Origin: Aeromicrobium erythreum | GTDB lineage: Bacteria; Actinomycetota; Actinomycetes; Propionibacteriales; Nocardioidaceae | Assembly: GCF_001509405.1 (NCBI RefSeq) | Contig: NZ_CP011502.1 | Span: 310,001-374,000 of the forward strand | Reading direction: 5' to 3' | Length of the DNA: 64,000 nucleotides | Shown here: positions 18,295 through 27,158 of the stretch, piece by piece | Position numbering within the stretch: position 1 is the first letter of the stretch | How the letters are laid out: each line of letters starts with the position of its first letter | Translations under genes and position numbers: made by a program | Notes under the pieces: generated by a model | What the model was told of the DNA's origin: nothing | The model's database searches: none | What the model saw: only the letters and a program-made list of their open reading frames with translations

Positions 18295-20262
18295 TCACCG
18301 CTCCCGGGCGATCGCTGCCACGTCGTCCAGCGCCGCGGGGTCCTCCAGGGCGCCGCGGGTGGCGGCCTCGTCGACCGGCACGCCCCGCAGGATCTTCTTC
18401 ACCGGCACCTCGAGCTTCTTGCCCGACAGCGTGCGTGGCAGGGCACGCACCACGTGGAGCTCATCGGGCACGTGTCGCGGCGAGAGCCGCTCGCGCAGCT
18501 CGCGAGCGACGGTGCGTCGCAGCTCGTCGACGTCGGTGCCGTCGGGGTCGGTGAGCGTGACGAAGAGGAGCAGCGTGCCTGCGCCGTCGCCACGGTCGTC
18601 GTCGGCGGTGTCCTCGAGGTGCACCACGAGGCTGTCAGCCACCTCGGGCAGGCTCTCGACGACGGTGTAGAACTCGCTCGTGCCGAGGCGCACGCCGCCG
18701 CGGTTGAGGGTCGCGTCGCTGCGTCCCGTGATGGTGCACGTGCCGCGCTCGGTGATCGTGATCCAGTCGCCGTGGCGCCAGACGCCGGGGATGTCCTCGA
18801 AGTAGGCGGCCCCGTACCGCGAGCCGTCGGCGTCGCCCCAGAATCCGACGGGCATCGACGGCAGGGGAGCGGTGATGACCAGCTCGCCCAGGGAGCCCAC
18901 GACCGGTCGTGCGTGCTCGTCGTACGCCTCGACGGCGGCGCCGAGGCTGCGGCACGAGATCTCGCCGGTGTACACCGGGACGGTGGGGGAGGCGCCGACG
19001 AACGCCGAGCAGACGTCGGTCCCGCCCGAGACGGACTGCAGGTGCACGTGCTCGCCGACGGCGTCGTAGACCCACCGGAAGCCCTCGGCGGGGAGCGGTG
19101 CGCCGGTCGAGCCGACCGCTCGAAGTGTCGACGTGTCGACAATATCGCGGGGGCGCAGTCTTTGCTTCCGGCACTGCAGGAGGTAGGGCGCGGAGGTGCC
19201 GAAGTAGGTCACCCCGAGCTCCGCCGCGTCGCGCCAGAGACGGTCGAGGCCCGGGTGCGCGGGGTTGCCGTCCCAGAGCAGGACGGTGGAGCCCGTCAGC
19301 AGCCCCGACACCAGGAGGTTCCACATCATCCAGCCGGTCGTGGAGAACCAGAGGAAGACGTCGTCGGGGCCGAGGTCGTGCTGCAGGCCGAGCGCCTTGA
19401 GGTGCTCCACGGTGATGCCGCCGTGGCCGTGGACGATCGGCTTCGGCAGGCCGGTCGTGCCCGAGGAGTAGAGCACGTAGAGCGGCGCGTCGAAGGGCAG
19501 TCGCTCGAAGGCGAGCTCGCCGGGCTCGGCCAGGAGCGCGTCCCAGGTGGTCGCGCCGGCGGGCGCGGGCGCGTCAGGGTCGAGGTAGGGCAGCCAGACG
19601 AGCGTGCGCACGCTGGGCAGCGCCTCGACGATCCGCTCGACCTCGGCCCGGCGCTCGACGGTCTTGGCGCCGTAGCGGTAGCCGTCGACGGCGAGCACGA
19701 GCACGGGCTCCGCCTGCTGCCAGCGGTCGACGACGCTCTGCACGCCGAACTCCGGCGCGCAGGAGCTGAAGACCGCGCCCAGGCTGGCCGCGGCGAGGAG
19801 CAGCACCAGCGTCTCGGGCACGTTGGGCGCGTAGGCCGCGACCCGGTCGCCCCGACCGACGCCGGCCCGGACGAGCCCGGCCCGCGCCCGCGCGACCTGG
19901 TCGCGCAGCTGGGCGGCGGTCAGCCGGACGTCGTCCCGCGACTGCGACCGCCCGACGACGACCACGTCGTCGTGGGCGCGCCCGGGCAGCCGCAGCGCCG
20001 CCTCGGCGTAGTTGAGGCGGACGTCGGGGAACCACACGGCTCCGGGCATCGACGCGTCGGCGAGGGCCCGTGACGGCGACCCGTCGCCCGGGACGTCGAA
20101 GAACCGCCAGACGGCCTGCCAGAACGCGTCGGGCTCGTCGACCGACCAGCGCCAGAGGGCGTCGTAGTCGCGTGGATCGATCCCCACCGACGTGGCGAAC
20201 GACGCGATGCGCGGGGTGGCGGTGGGATCGGGGCTCCAGAGCACCTCGGGGGTCTCGGGCAT
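18295..20262 (-). CDS. Acetoacetate--CoA ligase
   Basis: A 655-residue acyl-adenylate-forming enzyme that activates acetoacetate with ATP to acetoacetyl-CoA, so ketone bodies or polyhydroxybutyrate products can be used. The N-terminal ACAS_N block (DYDALWRWSVDEPDAFWQAVW pattern) is present, then the P-loop-like LYSSGTTGLPKPIVHGHGG, GWMMWN and TGRSDATLNRGGVRLGTSEFY, and the catalytic lysine region LSGKKLEVPVKK near the C-terminus. GWMMWN and the gene's overall similarity pattern favour acetoacetate over acetate as substrate, though the assignment is by family recall. ATG 20262 has AGGAGG 10 nt upstream. Confidence 0.88.
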   Translation of the reverse strand: MPETPEVLWSPDPTATPRIASFATSVGIDPRDYDALWRWSVDEPDAFWQAVWRFFDVPGDGSPSRALADASMPGAVWFPDVRLNYAEAALRLPGRAHDDVVVVGRSQSRDDVRLTAAQLRDQVARARAGLVRAGVGRGDRVAAYAPNVPETLVLLLAAASLGAVFSSCAPEFGVQSVVDRWQQAEPVLVLAVDGYRYGAKTVERRAEVERIVEALPSVRTLVWLPYLDPDAPAPAGATTWDALLAEPGELAFERLPFDAPLYVLYSSGTTGLPKPIVHGHGGITVEHLKALGLQHDLGPDDVFLWFSTTGWMMWNLLVSGLLTGSTVLLWDGNPAHPGLDRLWRDAAELGVTYFGTSAPYLLQCRKQRLRPRDIVDTSTLRAVGSTGAPLPAEGFRWVYDAVGEHVHLQSVSGGTDVCSAFVGASPTVPVYTGEISCRSLGAAVEAYDEHARPVVGSLGELVITAPLPSMPVGFWGDADGSRYGAAYFEDIPGVWRHGDWITITERGTCTITGRSDATLNRGGVRLGTSEFYTVVESLPEVADSLVVHLEDTADDDRGDGAGTLLLFVTLTDPDGTDVDELRRTVARELRERLSPRHVPDELHVVRALPRTLSGKKLEVPVKKILRGVPVDEAATRGALEDPAALDDVAAIARER

Positions 20263-20297
20263 GACGGCGCGGCCTCCTGGACGGCGGACGGGTCGGG

Positions 20298-21107
20298 TCA
20301 GCGGTGGGCGTCGTCGGGCGGCACGTCGGTGGCCGCCCAGACGAGCAGCCGCTGCACGAGCGGCACGGTGACGACCATCAGGCCCGGGACGATCAGCCAC
20401 GCCCAGGGCCCGTCGACGGGCTCGAGGAACGCCAGCATGACCACGATCGCCACGAGCAGCACTGACAGCGCCAGCACGGGGCGCGCCTGCTGCACGCCGA
20501 ACGCCCGCAGCAGGCGGGCGCCCAGCTCGCCGGCGACGCCGACGACGACCAGGACGGCGAGCAGGCCCCAGAACGCCCCGCCCGCCGACGTGCCGCGGAC
20601 GGCACTGAACAGCTCGAGGCACAGCCAGCCGCCGGCGGTCACCAGCAGGCCAGCCACCAGCCCGGTGACGACGGACGCCCCGAGCGGCGGGACGGTGGGG
20701 ACGCGGTAGTCGCGGACGGCCCAGACGGCGTCCTCGCCGCGGTCGCGGACGGCGAAGCCGAGCCGTCGGGCGAGCTCGTCGGTGCTGTGGACGGCGTCGC
20801 CCACCCGGTCGCGGGCGCGGGCGAGCCCCGCGCCGACGTCGATGGTGGTGCGAGGGCCGCGCGGTGCCGCCGGGGTCGGGGGAGCGGGGGCGTCGGCCGG
20901 GGCGGCCGCCTTCGCGTCCTTGCCCTTGAGGCGCGAGACAGCGGTCGCGCGCGGTGGGGCGGGGCGGGTCTCCCGCGGTGCGGGCGCGGACGGCGCCACG
21001 GGCCGCACGACCGTCTTCTTGACGACCTTCTTGACGACCTTCTTGACCACGCGCGGCTGGCTGCTGCTGCGCGCCTCGTCCGCCGGGGTCGTGCCCTCCT
21101 CGACCAT
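20298..21107 (-). CDS. Membrane protein with lysine-repeat N-terminal tail
   Basis: A 269-residue protein. Its N-terminal 140 residues look disordered and include a strictly repeated basic motif, VVKK three times in a row (VVKKVVKKVVKKTVV, residues about 19-33), then Pro/Ala-rich sequence. The C-terminal half has about four transmembrane segments. It lies 35 nt upstream of the acetoacetyl-CoA ligase and is divergent from the mycosporine operon; the 196-nt gap between them must hold both promoters. The basic repeat could bind acidic lipids or nucleic acid. Family not recognised. Confidence 0.65.
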   Translation of the reverse strand: MVEEGTTPADEARSSSQPRVVKKVVKKVVKKTVVRPVAPSAPAPRETRPAPPRATAVSRLKGKDAKAAAPADAPAPPTPAAPRGPRTTIDVGAGLARARDRVGDAVHSTDELARRLGFAVRDRGEDAVWAVRDYRVPTVPPLGASVVTGLVAGLLVTAGGWLCLELFSAVRGTSAGGAFWGLLAVLVVVGVAGELGARLLRAFGVQQARPVLALSVLLVAIVVMLAFLEPVDGPWAWLIVPGLMVVTVPLVQRLLVWAATDVPPDDAHR

Positions 21108-21303
21108 GGCGCCAGTGTGTCACAGGACACCTCCACAGAGGTCCGGCGTCCGCGGTCGAGGACGTCCGGCGCCGACGCGCACATTCGCCCGACCTGTGCC
21201 AAGGTCGAACCATTCCATGCCTCACGGCCCCCGGTAGCCCCAGATGCCGACCGTGGTGCGCTGCCCCGCGCACGTCCGTACTCCCACCCTCCTTAGGACA
21301 GGT
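21108..21303 (+). promoter_or_regulatory. Divergent promoter region of the mycosporine operon
   Basis: No convincing -10 could be picked. An interrupted palindrome GACCTGTGCCAAGGTC (21191-21206) is a possible operator. AGGA just before ATG 21304 serves as ribosome site. Confidence 0.35.
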
Positions 21304-21963
21304 ATGTCTGCGATCCTCTTCGGTTCCATCAGCACGCTCGTCGACAGCTCCGAGCTGCAGCGCCGGGCCTTCAACACCGCCTTCTCCCAGCACGGCCTCG
21401 ACTGGTCGTGGGACCAGGAGGAGTACGCCGCGCTCCTCACCGGCAACGGCGGGCAGGACCGTGTGGCCGCCTACGCCGAGCAGCGGGGCGACGACGTCGA
21501 CGCCGCCGCCGTGCACGCCACCAAGTCCGAGATCTTCCGGACCCTGCTCGCAGAGGAGGCGCCGGAGCCCCGCGCCGGCGTCGTCGAGACGATCCGCGCG
21601 GCGAAGGAGGCCGGGCACCGTCTGGGCTTCGTCACCACCACCTCGGCCGACAACGTCGCCGCGGTCCTGAAGGTCCCCGGACTCTCAGCCGCCGACTTCG
21701 ACGTGGTCGTCGACGCCGACGACGTCGACGAGCCCAAGCCCGCCGCCGAGGCGTACCGGCACGCGCTGGCCGCCCTCGGCGAGCACGCGTCGGACGCGGT
21801 CGCCGTCGAGGACAACACCGGAGGGGTGACGTCGGCGCGCGCTGCGGGCCTGCCGGTCGTCGCGTTCCCGAACACGAACACCGCCGACCACGACTGGTCC
21901 GAGGCGACCGAGCGCGTCGAGGCGCTCGAGCTCGACGACCTGCTGCGGAACGTCGGACGTTGA
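21304..21963 (+). CDS. HAD-superfamily protein lacking the motif I aspartates
   Basis: A 219-residue protein with the layout of CbbY-like HAD hydrolases: helical cap after motif [10 protein letters not shown] (motif II Thr, about residue 111), [10 protein letters not shown] (motif III Lys, about 144) and [13 protein letters not shown] (motif IV acid pair, about 169). Motif I, normally FDxDGTLVDS, reads [10 protein letters not shown]: both catalytic aspartates are gone, replaced by Gly and Ile. It is therefore unlikely to be an ordinary phosphatase. It is the first gene of the mycosporine-like operon, 16 nt before the cyclase gene. It may be a partner or regulator of the cyclase, or a sugar-phosphate binder. 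ATG 21304 is chosen over an upstream in-frame start at 21244 because it has a ribosome site and begins at the conserved strand. Confidence 0.85.
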   Translation: MSAILFGSISTLVDSSELQRRAFNTAFSQHGLDWSWDQEEYAALLTGNGGQDRVAAYAEQRGDDVDAAAVHATKSEIFRTLLAEEAPEPRAGVVETIRAAKEAGHRLGFVTTTSADNVAAVLKVPGLSAADFDVVVDADDVDEPKPAAEAYRHALAALGEHASDAVAVEDNTGGVTSARAAGLPVVAFPNTNTADHDWSEATERVEALELDDLLRNVGR

Positions 21964-21979
21964 GGACGGGGACGACACG

Positions 21980-23206
21980 ATGAGCACCGAGCCCGCGACC
22001 CTGGACGCCACGCCCACCTCCTTCGAGGTGCACGCCACCCAGCGGATCGACTACACGCTGACCTACGTCGACGGGGTCTTCGACCCCGCCCGGACCGAGC
22101 TGGCCGACCACTACCGCGAGTGGGGACGCGTCCTCATGGTCGTCGACGCCGAGGTCCACGCCCTGTACGGCGACGACGCCGCGGCCTACTTCGCCCACCA
22201 CGACATCGAGCTGACCGTCCACCCCATCGCGATCGGCGAGAAGAACAAGAAGTGGTCGACCGTCGAGGGCATCGTCGACGCGTTCGCCGACTTCGGGCTG
22301 CTCCGCAAGGAGCCGGTCCTCGTCGTCGGCGGTGGTCTGACGACCGATGTGGCGGGATTCGCGTGCGCCGCGTTCCGCCGCTCCACGCCCTACATCCGCA
22401 TCCCCACGACGCTGATCGGGCTGATCGACGCGAGCGTGTCGATCAAGGTCGCCGTGAACCACGGCAAGCACAAGAACCGGCTCGGGGCCTACCACGCGTC
22501 GAGCGACGTGCTGCTCGACTTCTCCTTCCTGCGCACGCTGCCGGAGGCGGAGGTGCGCAACGGCATGGCCGAGCTCGTGAAGATCACGACGGTCGCCGAC
22601 GCCGCCACCTTCGACCTGCTCGAGCAGCACGCCGAGGAGCTCCTGGAGACCCGCTTCGGGCACCTCGGGGGCACGCCGGAGCTGCGTCAGGTGGCCGACC
22701 GGATCACCTACGAGTCGATCAAGGTCATGCTGGAGCTCGAGACGCCGAACCTGCTCGAGCTCGACCTCGACCGCGTCATCGCGTTCGGGCACACCTGGAG
22801 CCCGACGCTCGAGCTCGCCCCGGCCGACCCGTACTACCACGGTCACGCCATCGCGATCGACATGGCGTTCTCGGCCACGGTCGCGGAGGCGCGCGGGCAC
22901 GTCAGCGCGGCCGACCGTGACCGGGTGCACGGGCTGTTCAGCGCCCTGGGCCTGTCGCTCGACAGCGACGACCTGACGCCCGACCTGGTGCGCCGGGCGA
23001 CCGCGTCGATCCTGCAGACGCGCGACGGACTGCTCCGGGCCGCCGTCCCGTCACCGATCGGCACGTGCGCCTTCCTCAACGACCTCGCCGACGACGAGGT
23101 GGACGCACTGCTGGCCACGCACAAGATGCTCGTCGCGGCGTACCCGCGCGAGGGTCGGGGCGTCGACGCGCACGTCTCGGCCGCGGCCGTGCCCGTGCCG
23201 GCATGA
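21980..23206 (+). CDS. mysA: Sedoheptulose 7-phosphate cyclase, probable desmethyl-4-deoxygadusol synthase
   Basis: A 408-residue NAD-dependent and metal-dependent enzyme of the 3-dehydroquinate synthase fold. Recognised from [63 protein letters not shown] and the metal-binding [10 protein letters not shown] with [11 protein letters not shown]. The NHGKxKNxLGA block separates sedoheptulose 7-phosphate cyclases from true AroB. Within that group the product could be desmethyl-4-deoxygadusol or 2-epi-5-epi-valiolone; the immediately following O-methyltransferase and ATP-grasp genes favour the former, hence mysA. The stop overlaps mysB by ATGA. Confidence 0.88.
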   Translation: MSTEPATLDATPTSFEVHATQRIDYTLTYVDGVFDPARTELADHYREWGRVLMVVDAEVHALYGDDAAAYFAHHDIELTVHPIAIGEKNKKWSTVEGIVDAFADFGLLRKEPVLVVGGGLTTDVAGFACAAFRRSTPYIRIPTTLIGLIDASVSIKVAVNHGKHKNRLGAYHASSDVLLDFSFLRTLPEAEVRNGMAELVKITTVADAATFDLLEQHAEELLETRFGHLGGTPELRQVADRITYESIKVMLELETPNLLELDLDRVIAFGHTWSPTLELAPADPYYHGHAIAIDMAFSATVAEARGHVSAADRDRVHGLFSALGLSLDSDDLTPDLVRRATASILQTRDGLLRAAVPSPIGTCAFLNDLADDEVDALLATHKMLVAAYPREGRGVDAHVSAAAVPVPA

Positions 23207-24057
23207 CCTCGACGGTCCACCGGCCGGCGGGGGACGACGGGTCGCAGGTGCTGCGGCCCGTCACCCCCGTCGGCATTGCCGCGCAGGAGGTCGGGCTCGT
23301 CCTCGACGGGCTCGACGCGGGCCTCCCGGTCGATGACGACGTGCTAGCCCGGCTGCGCCGCGCCCATGCGCTGCTCGCCGGGCTGGACCCGTACGTCGCG
23401 GCGAGCACCTCGCCGGAGTCGGCGCAGCTCGCCGAGCTCGCGCGGACGACGGCTGGGCACCGGTGGGGCGAGCACCCGCCGGGTGCTGCCCAGCTGGAGC
23501 CGGAGATGGTCAGCGGGCACGTCGAGGCGGCGCTGATGCAGCTGCTGGTGCGGCTCAGCGGCGCGCGTCGCGTGCTGGAGATCGGCACGTTCACCGGCTA
23601 CGCGGCGCTCGCGGTGGCCGAGGCGCTCCCGGCCGACGGTGTGGTGGTCACGTGCGAGGCCGACCCGCGCGCCGCGGCCGTGGCGCGTGACGCGTTCGCC
23701 CGGTCCGACGACGGCGACCGGATCGAGCTGCTCGAGGGCCCGGCCCTGGCGTCGCTGGAGCAGTTCGGCGAGCCGTTCGACCTCGTGTTCGTCGACGCCG
23801 ACAAGGAGGGGTACAGCGCCTACCTCGACCTGCTCCTCGAGCGCGGCCTGCTGGCCGACGGGGCGCTGGTGGCCGTCGACAACACCCTCATGCAGGGGGT
23901 CGCGTACGGGGCTCCGCCCCGGTCGGAGCGGGAGGCGGAGCAGGGGCGGGTCATCGCCGCGTTCAACGAGCGGGTGGCGTCCGACCCGTCGCTCGTGCAG
24001 GTCGTCCTGCCCGTGCGCGACGGGCTCACCCTCCTGCAACGGAGGGCCGATGGCTGA
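23203..24057 (+). CDS. mysB: O-methyltransferase of mycosporine biosynthesis
   Basis: A 284-residue class I SAM methyltransferase of the caffeoyl-CoA/catechol OMT type. Motif [18 protein letters not shown] is at about residue 124; [18 protein letters not shown] (about 193) and [10 protein letters not shown] supply the metal-binding acids and Asn of this family. In the known pathway the enzyme methylates desmethyl-4-deoxygadusol to 4-deoxygadusol. The N-terminal 90 residues are longer than in plain caffeoyl-CoA OMTs, as in MysB proteins. It overlaps mysA by 4 nt and mysC by 8 nt, so translation is coupled along the operon. Confidence 0.88.
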   Translation: MTSTVHRPAGDDGSQVLRPVTPVGIAAQEVGLVLDGLDAGLPVDDDVLARLRRAHALLAGLDPYVAASTSPESAQLAELARTTAGHRWGEHPPGAAQLEPEMVSGHVEAALMQLLVRLSGARRVLEIGTFTGYAALAVAEALPADGVVVTCEADPRAAAVARDAFARSDDGDRIELLEGPALASLEQFGEPFDLVFVDADKEGYSAYLDLLLERGLLADGALVAVDNTLMQGVAYGAPPRSEREAEQGRVIAAFNERVASDPSLVQVVLPVRDGLTLLQRRADG

Positions 24058-25390
24058 GGTGCGGGCGACGGCGAAGTCGCTCGGCGCCCTCGGCCTGCTG
24101 TCGCTGGCGGCGCCCGCGGCCGCCGCGGCCACGACCGTGGCAGCGGTCCTCGGGCGCGTGCGACGGCGCGAGGCGCGACCGGCCGACCGGCGCGGACCTG
24201 CCCTGACCGTGATGGTCAGCGGCGGCAAGATGACGAAGGCCCTCACGCTGTGCCGCGCCTTCCACGCCGCGGGGCACCGCGTGGTGCTGGTGGAGGCCGA
24301 GAAGTACCGCTGGACGGGACACCGCGCGTCGCGCAGCGTCGACGTGTTCCGCACCATCCCGGGGCCGGACGATCCCGACTACGCGCAGGCGCTCCTGCGG
24401 GTGGTGCAGGAGGAGGGCGTCGACGTCTACGTGCCCGTCTGCGCACCTGCCACGGCCATCGCGGACGCCCGCGCGAAGGCCGTGCTCGAGACCCGTTGCC
24501 GCGTCCTGCACCTCGAGCCCGACGAGGTCGCGATGCTCGACGACAAGGCGGCGTTCGCGCGCCGCGCGGCCGCCCTGGGCCTGAGCGTGCCGGAGACGCA
24601 CGAGGTGCACGACGTCGACGACGTTATGGGCTTCGACTTCGCGAGCCGGTCGCGGCCGTTCATCCTCAAGAGCATCGCCTACGACCCGGTGCACCGGCTC
24701 GACCTGACGCCGTTCCCGTTCGGCCCCACCGAGCAGGACCGCGAGGCGATGCGCCGGCACGTGGCCGCACTGCCGATCTCGCCGTCGAACCCGTGGATCC
24801 TGCAGGAGCTCGTCGAGGGCCAGGAGCTGTGCACGCACGGCACCGTCGTCGACGGGCAGCTGCGGGTGCACCTGTGCTGCCCGTCGTCGGCGTTCCAGGT
24901 GAACTACGCGATGGTGGAGCGACCGCAGGTGCGGGAGTGGGTGGAACGGTTCGTCGGTGAGCTCGGCCTGACCGGCCAGGTCTCCTTCGACTTCATCGAG
25001 GCCGCCGACGGCACGCCCTACGCCATCGAGTGCAACCCGCGGACCCACTCGGCGATCACGATGCTCGACGGCCACCCCGGCCTCGCCGACGCGTACCTCG
25101 CGCCGGACCACGAGGGCGAGCCGTTGCAGCCGCTCCCCGGCAGCCGGCCCACGTACTGGCTGTACCACGAGCTCTGGCGGCTCCTGGTGCGCGAGCGTCC
25201 GCGACGGAGCACGCTGCGCGTCGTGCTCGAGGGGCGCGACGCGATCTGGTCGGTGCGCGACCCGTGGCCGTTCCTGCTCGAGCACCACCGCCAGGTCCCG
25301 GTGCTGCTGGCGCGCAGCCTGGTGCGGGGTCGCGACTGGATCCGCATCGACTTCAACATCGGCAAGCTCGTGGAGGCCGCCGGTGACTGA
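24050..25390 (+). CDS. mysC: ATP-grasp ligase forming mycosporine-glycine
   Basis: A 446-residue ATP-grasp protein. The N-terminus has a hydrophobic Ala-rich stretch (LLSLAAPAAAAATTVAAV, residues about 14-32), then the pre-ATP-grasp part (LTVMVSGGKMTKALTLCRAFHAAGHRVVLVEAEKY, key pattern VSGGKMTKA). FILKSIAYDP supplies the ATP-grasp lysine, PWILQELVEGQELCTHG the hinge, and FDFIEAADGTPYAIECNPRTHSAITML the metal-binding acids and Asn. In the known pathway MysC joins glycine to 4-deoxygadusol through a phosphorylated intermediate. ATG 24050 overlaps the end of mysB; the stop lies within the start of mysD. Confidence 0.88.
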   Translation: MAEVRATAKSLGALGLLSLAAPAAAAATTVAAVLGRVRRREARPADRRGPALTVMVSGGKMTKALTLCRAFHAAGHRVVLVEAEKYRWTGHRASRSVDVFRTIPGPDDPDYAQALLRVVQEEGVDVYVPVCAPATAIADARAKAVLETRCRVLHLEPDEVAMLDDKAAFARRAAALGLSVPETHEVHDVDDVMGFDFASRSRPFILKSIAYDPVHRLDLTPFPFGPTEQDREAMRRHVAALPISPSNPWILQELVEGQELCTHGTVVDGQLRVHLCCPSSAFQVNYAMVERPQVREWVERFVGELGLTGQVSFDFIEAADGTPYAIECNPRTHSAITMLDGHPGLADAYLAPDHEGEPLQPLPGSRPTYWLYHELWRLLVRERPRRSTLRVVLEGRDAIWSVRDPWPFLLEHHRQVPVLLARSLVRGRDWIRIDFNIGKLVEAAGD

Positions 25391-26447
25391 GCAACGCACG
25401 GTGCTGCACCTCGTCGGGTCGCCCACCGCCGACTTCTTCGCCGACCTCTCACGGCTGTACGCCCGCGGTTGTCTCGAGGCGCTCGCCGACGTCCCCGGCT
25501 ACGACCACGTGGTGGTGTGGGTCGGGCCCGACGGTCGGTGGCGCTTCCCCGCCGACCTCGGCGGTGAGGCGATCGGGGCGGCGGAGCCGGTGGAGCTTGC
25601 GGAGGCCGTGGGCCTGGTCCGGGGGATCGCCCCCGACGTGGCGCTGCCGCAGCTGTTCTGCATCGCCGGCATGACGACCTACCGCGCGCTGCTCGACGTG
25701 CTGGGGGTGCCGTTCGTCGGGAACCCCGCCGACGTGATGGCGCTCGCCGCGCACAAGGAGCGCACGAGGGCGGTGGTGGCGGCCGCCGGTGTCGACGTGC
25801 CGCCCGGTCGGGTCCTGCGCGGCCACCCGGACGTCGACGAGCGTCTGCTCGACGACGCGGTGGAGGCGGTCGGTCTGCCCGTGGTGGTCAAGCCGGTCGA
25901 CGCCGACAACTCCACCGGCGTCGCCCTCGTCCGGAACCGCGCCGACCTGCGGTCCGCCGTCGGGGAGGCTGCGCGGGAGACCTCTGCCGGCGACGTGCTG
26001 GTGGAGCGCTTCGTGCCGCTGGGCCGGGAGGTGCGGTGCGCCGTGCTTGAGACGGCCGACGGGCTGCGCGCGCTCCCGTTGGAGGAGTACGCGGTCGACC
26101 CGCAGCACAAGCCGATCCGCGACCGCGCCGATAAGCTCGCCGGGTCGGGCGACGACCTCGCGCTCGTCGCCAAGACCCACGACCACGCCTGGATGGTGGC
26201 CGACGACGACTCCGTCGTCCCCGGGGTGCAGGAGGCCGCAGCCCTCGCGTTCCGGGCCCTCGGCTGCCGCGACTACGGCCTCTTCGACTTCCGCGTGGAC
26301 CCCGAGGGCCGCCCGTGGTTCCTGGAGGCCGGCCTCTACTGCTCGTTCGCCCCGTCGAGCGTCGTGGTGATGATGGCGGCCGCCGGGGGCACGCCGCTGC
26401 CCGAGCTGTTCGTGTCCGCGGTCGAGCGGACCCTCACCCGCGGGTGA
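25383..26447 (+). CDS. mysD: D-Ala-D-Ala ligase-like enzyme, second amino acid condensation
   Basis: A 354-residue ATP-grasp enzyme similar to D-alanine-D-alanine ligase: PFVGNPADVMALAAHKERTRAVVAAAGV, PVVVKPVDADNSTGVALV (ATP lysine and glycine-rich part), VERFVPLGREVRCAVLE and DYGLFDFRVDPEGRPWFLEAG (metal ligands). In mysABCD clusters MysD adds serine, threonine or another amino acid to mycosporine-glycine, giving shinorine, porphyra-334 or related imines. The amino acid cannot be predicted from sequence by eye. The GTG start overlaps mysC by 8 nt; the stop is 6 nt from the convergent membrane-protein gene and no terminator hairpin is seen there. A housekeeping Ddl is an alternative, but the overlap with mysC makes that unlikely. 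Confidence 0.87.
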   Translation: MTEQRTVLHLVGSPTADFFADLSRLYARGCLEALADVPGYDHVVVWVGPDGRWRFPADLGGEAIGAAEPVELAEAVGLVRGIAPDVALPQLFCIAGMTTYRALLDVLGVPFVGNPADVMALAAHKERTRAVVAAAGVDVPPGRVLRGHPDVDERLLDDAVEAVGLPVVVKPVDADNSTGVALVRNRADLRSAVGEAARETSAGDVLVERFVPLGREVRCAVLETADGLRALPLEEYAVDPQHKPIRDRADKLAGSGDDLALVAKTHDHAWMVADDDSVVPGVQEAAALAFRALGCRDYGLFDFRVDPEGRPWFLEAGLYCSFAPSSVVVMMAAAGGTPLPELFVSAVERTLTRG

Positions 26448-26453
26448 GGTTGT

Positions 26454-27053
26454 TCAGCCTCCCGTGATCGGCACGGCTACCGTCCTGCCCCCGACCGCGG
26501 GGTACCGCAGGATGAGGCCCGCCGGCGTGCGTTCGACCATCCACTCCGGCGCTACACCTTGCGCAGCGTCCGCGTCGGGTGCTTGGACGTCAAGAGGGGC
26601 CAGCACCGGACCGTCCCCGACGAGGACGGTCACGCCGACGAATCCGTCGTCGGCGGCCTGCAGCTCGTACAGTCGCAGCACCACGGCGGGACCGCCGCTC
26701 GGCACGTCGAGTCGTTGGTACCGAGGTTCGAACGCGCTGTCCAGGCCGCATACCGCCCAGGTCCCGAGCCACCCGAGTACGCACAGACCTGTCGCCGACC
26801 AGCACAGGAGTGCCACCACGTCCCCGCTCCGGTCGGCGAGCCGTATCAGCGCAACGATCGCGGTCCACAGGGCGAGCGCGACGGCAGCGGCAACCAGCAT
26901 GATCCGTGCGCGTCCGGAGTCGAGAGACCCGATCATCAGGACGCCGCCCTCGGGAACGACGACACCGAGAACCGCCCAGAGCGCGCCCGCCAGCACGGCC
27001 AGCCCGCCGAGCAGGAGCTCGGGGAGCCGCGGCCACCACGCCCTCGACCTCAC
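26454..27053 (-). CDS. Membrane protein, paralogue A of a tandem pair
   Basis: A 199-residue protein with four transmembrane segments in the first 115 residues and a C-terminal extracytoplasmic-looking domain of about 85 residues. It shares LGVVVPEGGVLMIGSLDSGRARI with the next gene's VGVVTPTRGVVLIGPVDSGRLRI, and the closing segments RTPAGLILRYPAVGG and QTQAGPVLRYPAFGG also match. The GTG start is at 27053. Identical length and shared ends show a tandem duplication with much divergence. Family and function unknown. Confidence 0.65.
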   Translation of the reverse strand: MRSRAWWPRLPELLLGGLAVLAGALWAVLGVVVPEGGVLMIGSLDSGRARIMLVAAAVALALWTAIVALIRLADRSGDVVALLCWSATGLCVLGWLGTWAVCGLDSAFEPRYQRLDVPSGGPAVVLRLYELQAADDGFVGVTVLVGDGPVLAPLDVQAPDADAAQGVAPEWMVERTPAGLILRYPAVGGRTVAVPITGG

Positions 27054-27158
27054 GCCCGTCCCCTCACGTCATCGTTCGTGTCGCGAGTGTCGCAGGTAAG
27101 CCGCGACCAGCTCACAGCATGGCCCGTCTCCCGGGACGACAGGACGGTCGTCGTCCCC

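Noticed and set aside
21980..23206. Ordinary 3-dehydroquinate synthase (AroB)
   Set aside because: The [11 protein letters not shown] block and the downstream methyltransferase and two ATP-grasp genes fit a sedoheptulose 7-phosphate cyclase instead.
25383..26447. Housekeeping D-alanine-D-alanine ligase
   Set aside because: It overlaps the mysC stop and ends the mycosporine operon; cell-wall ddl genes are not found in that setting.
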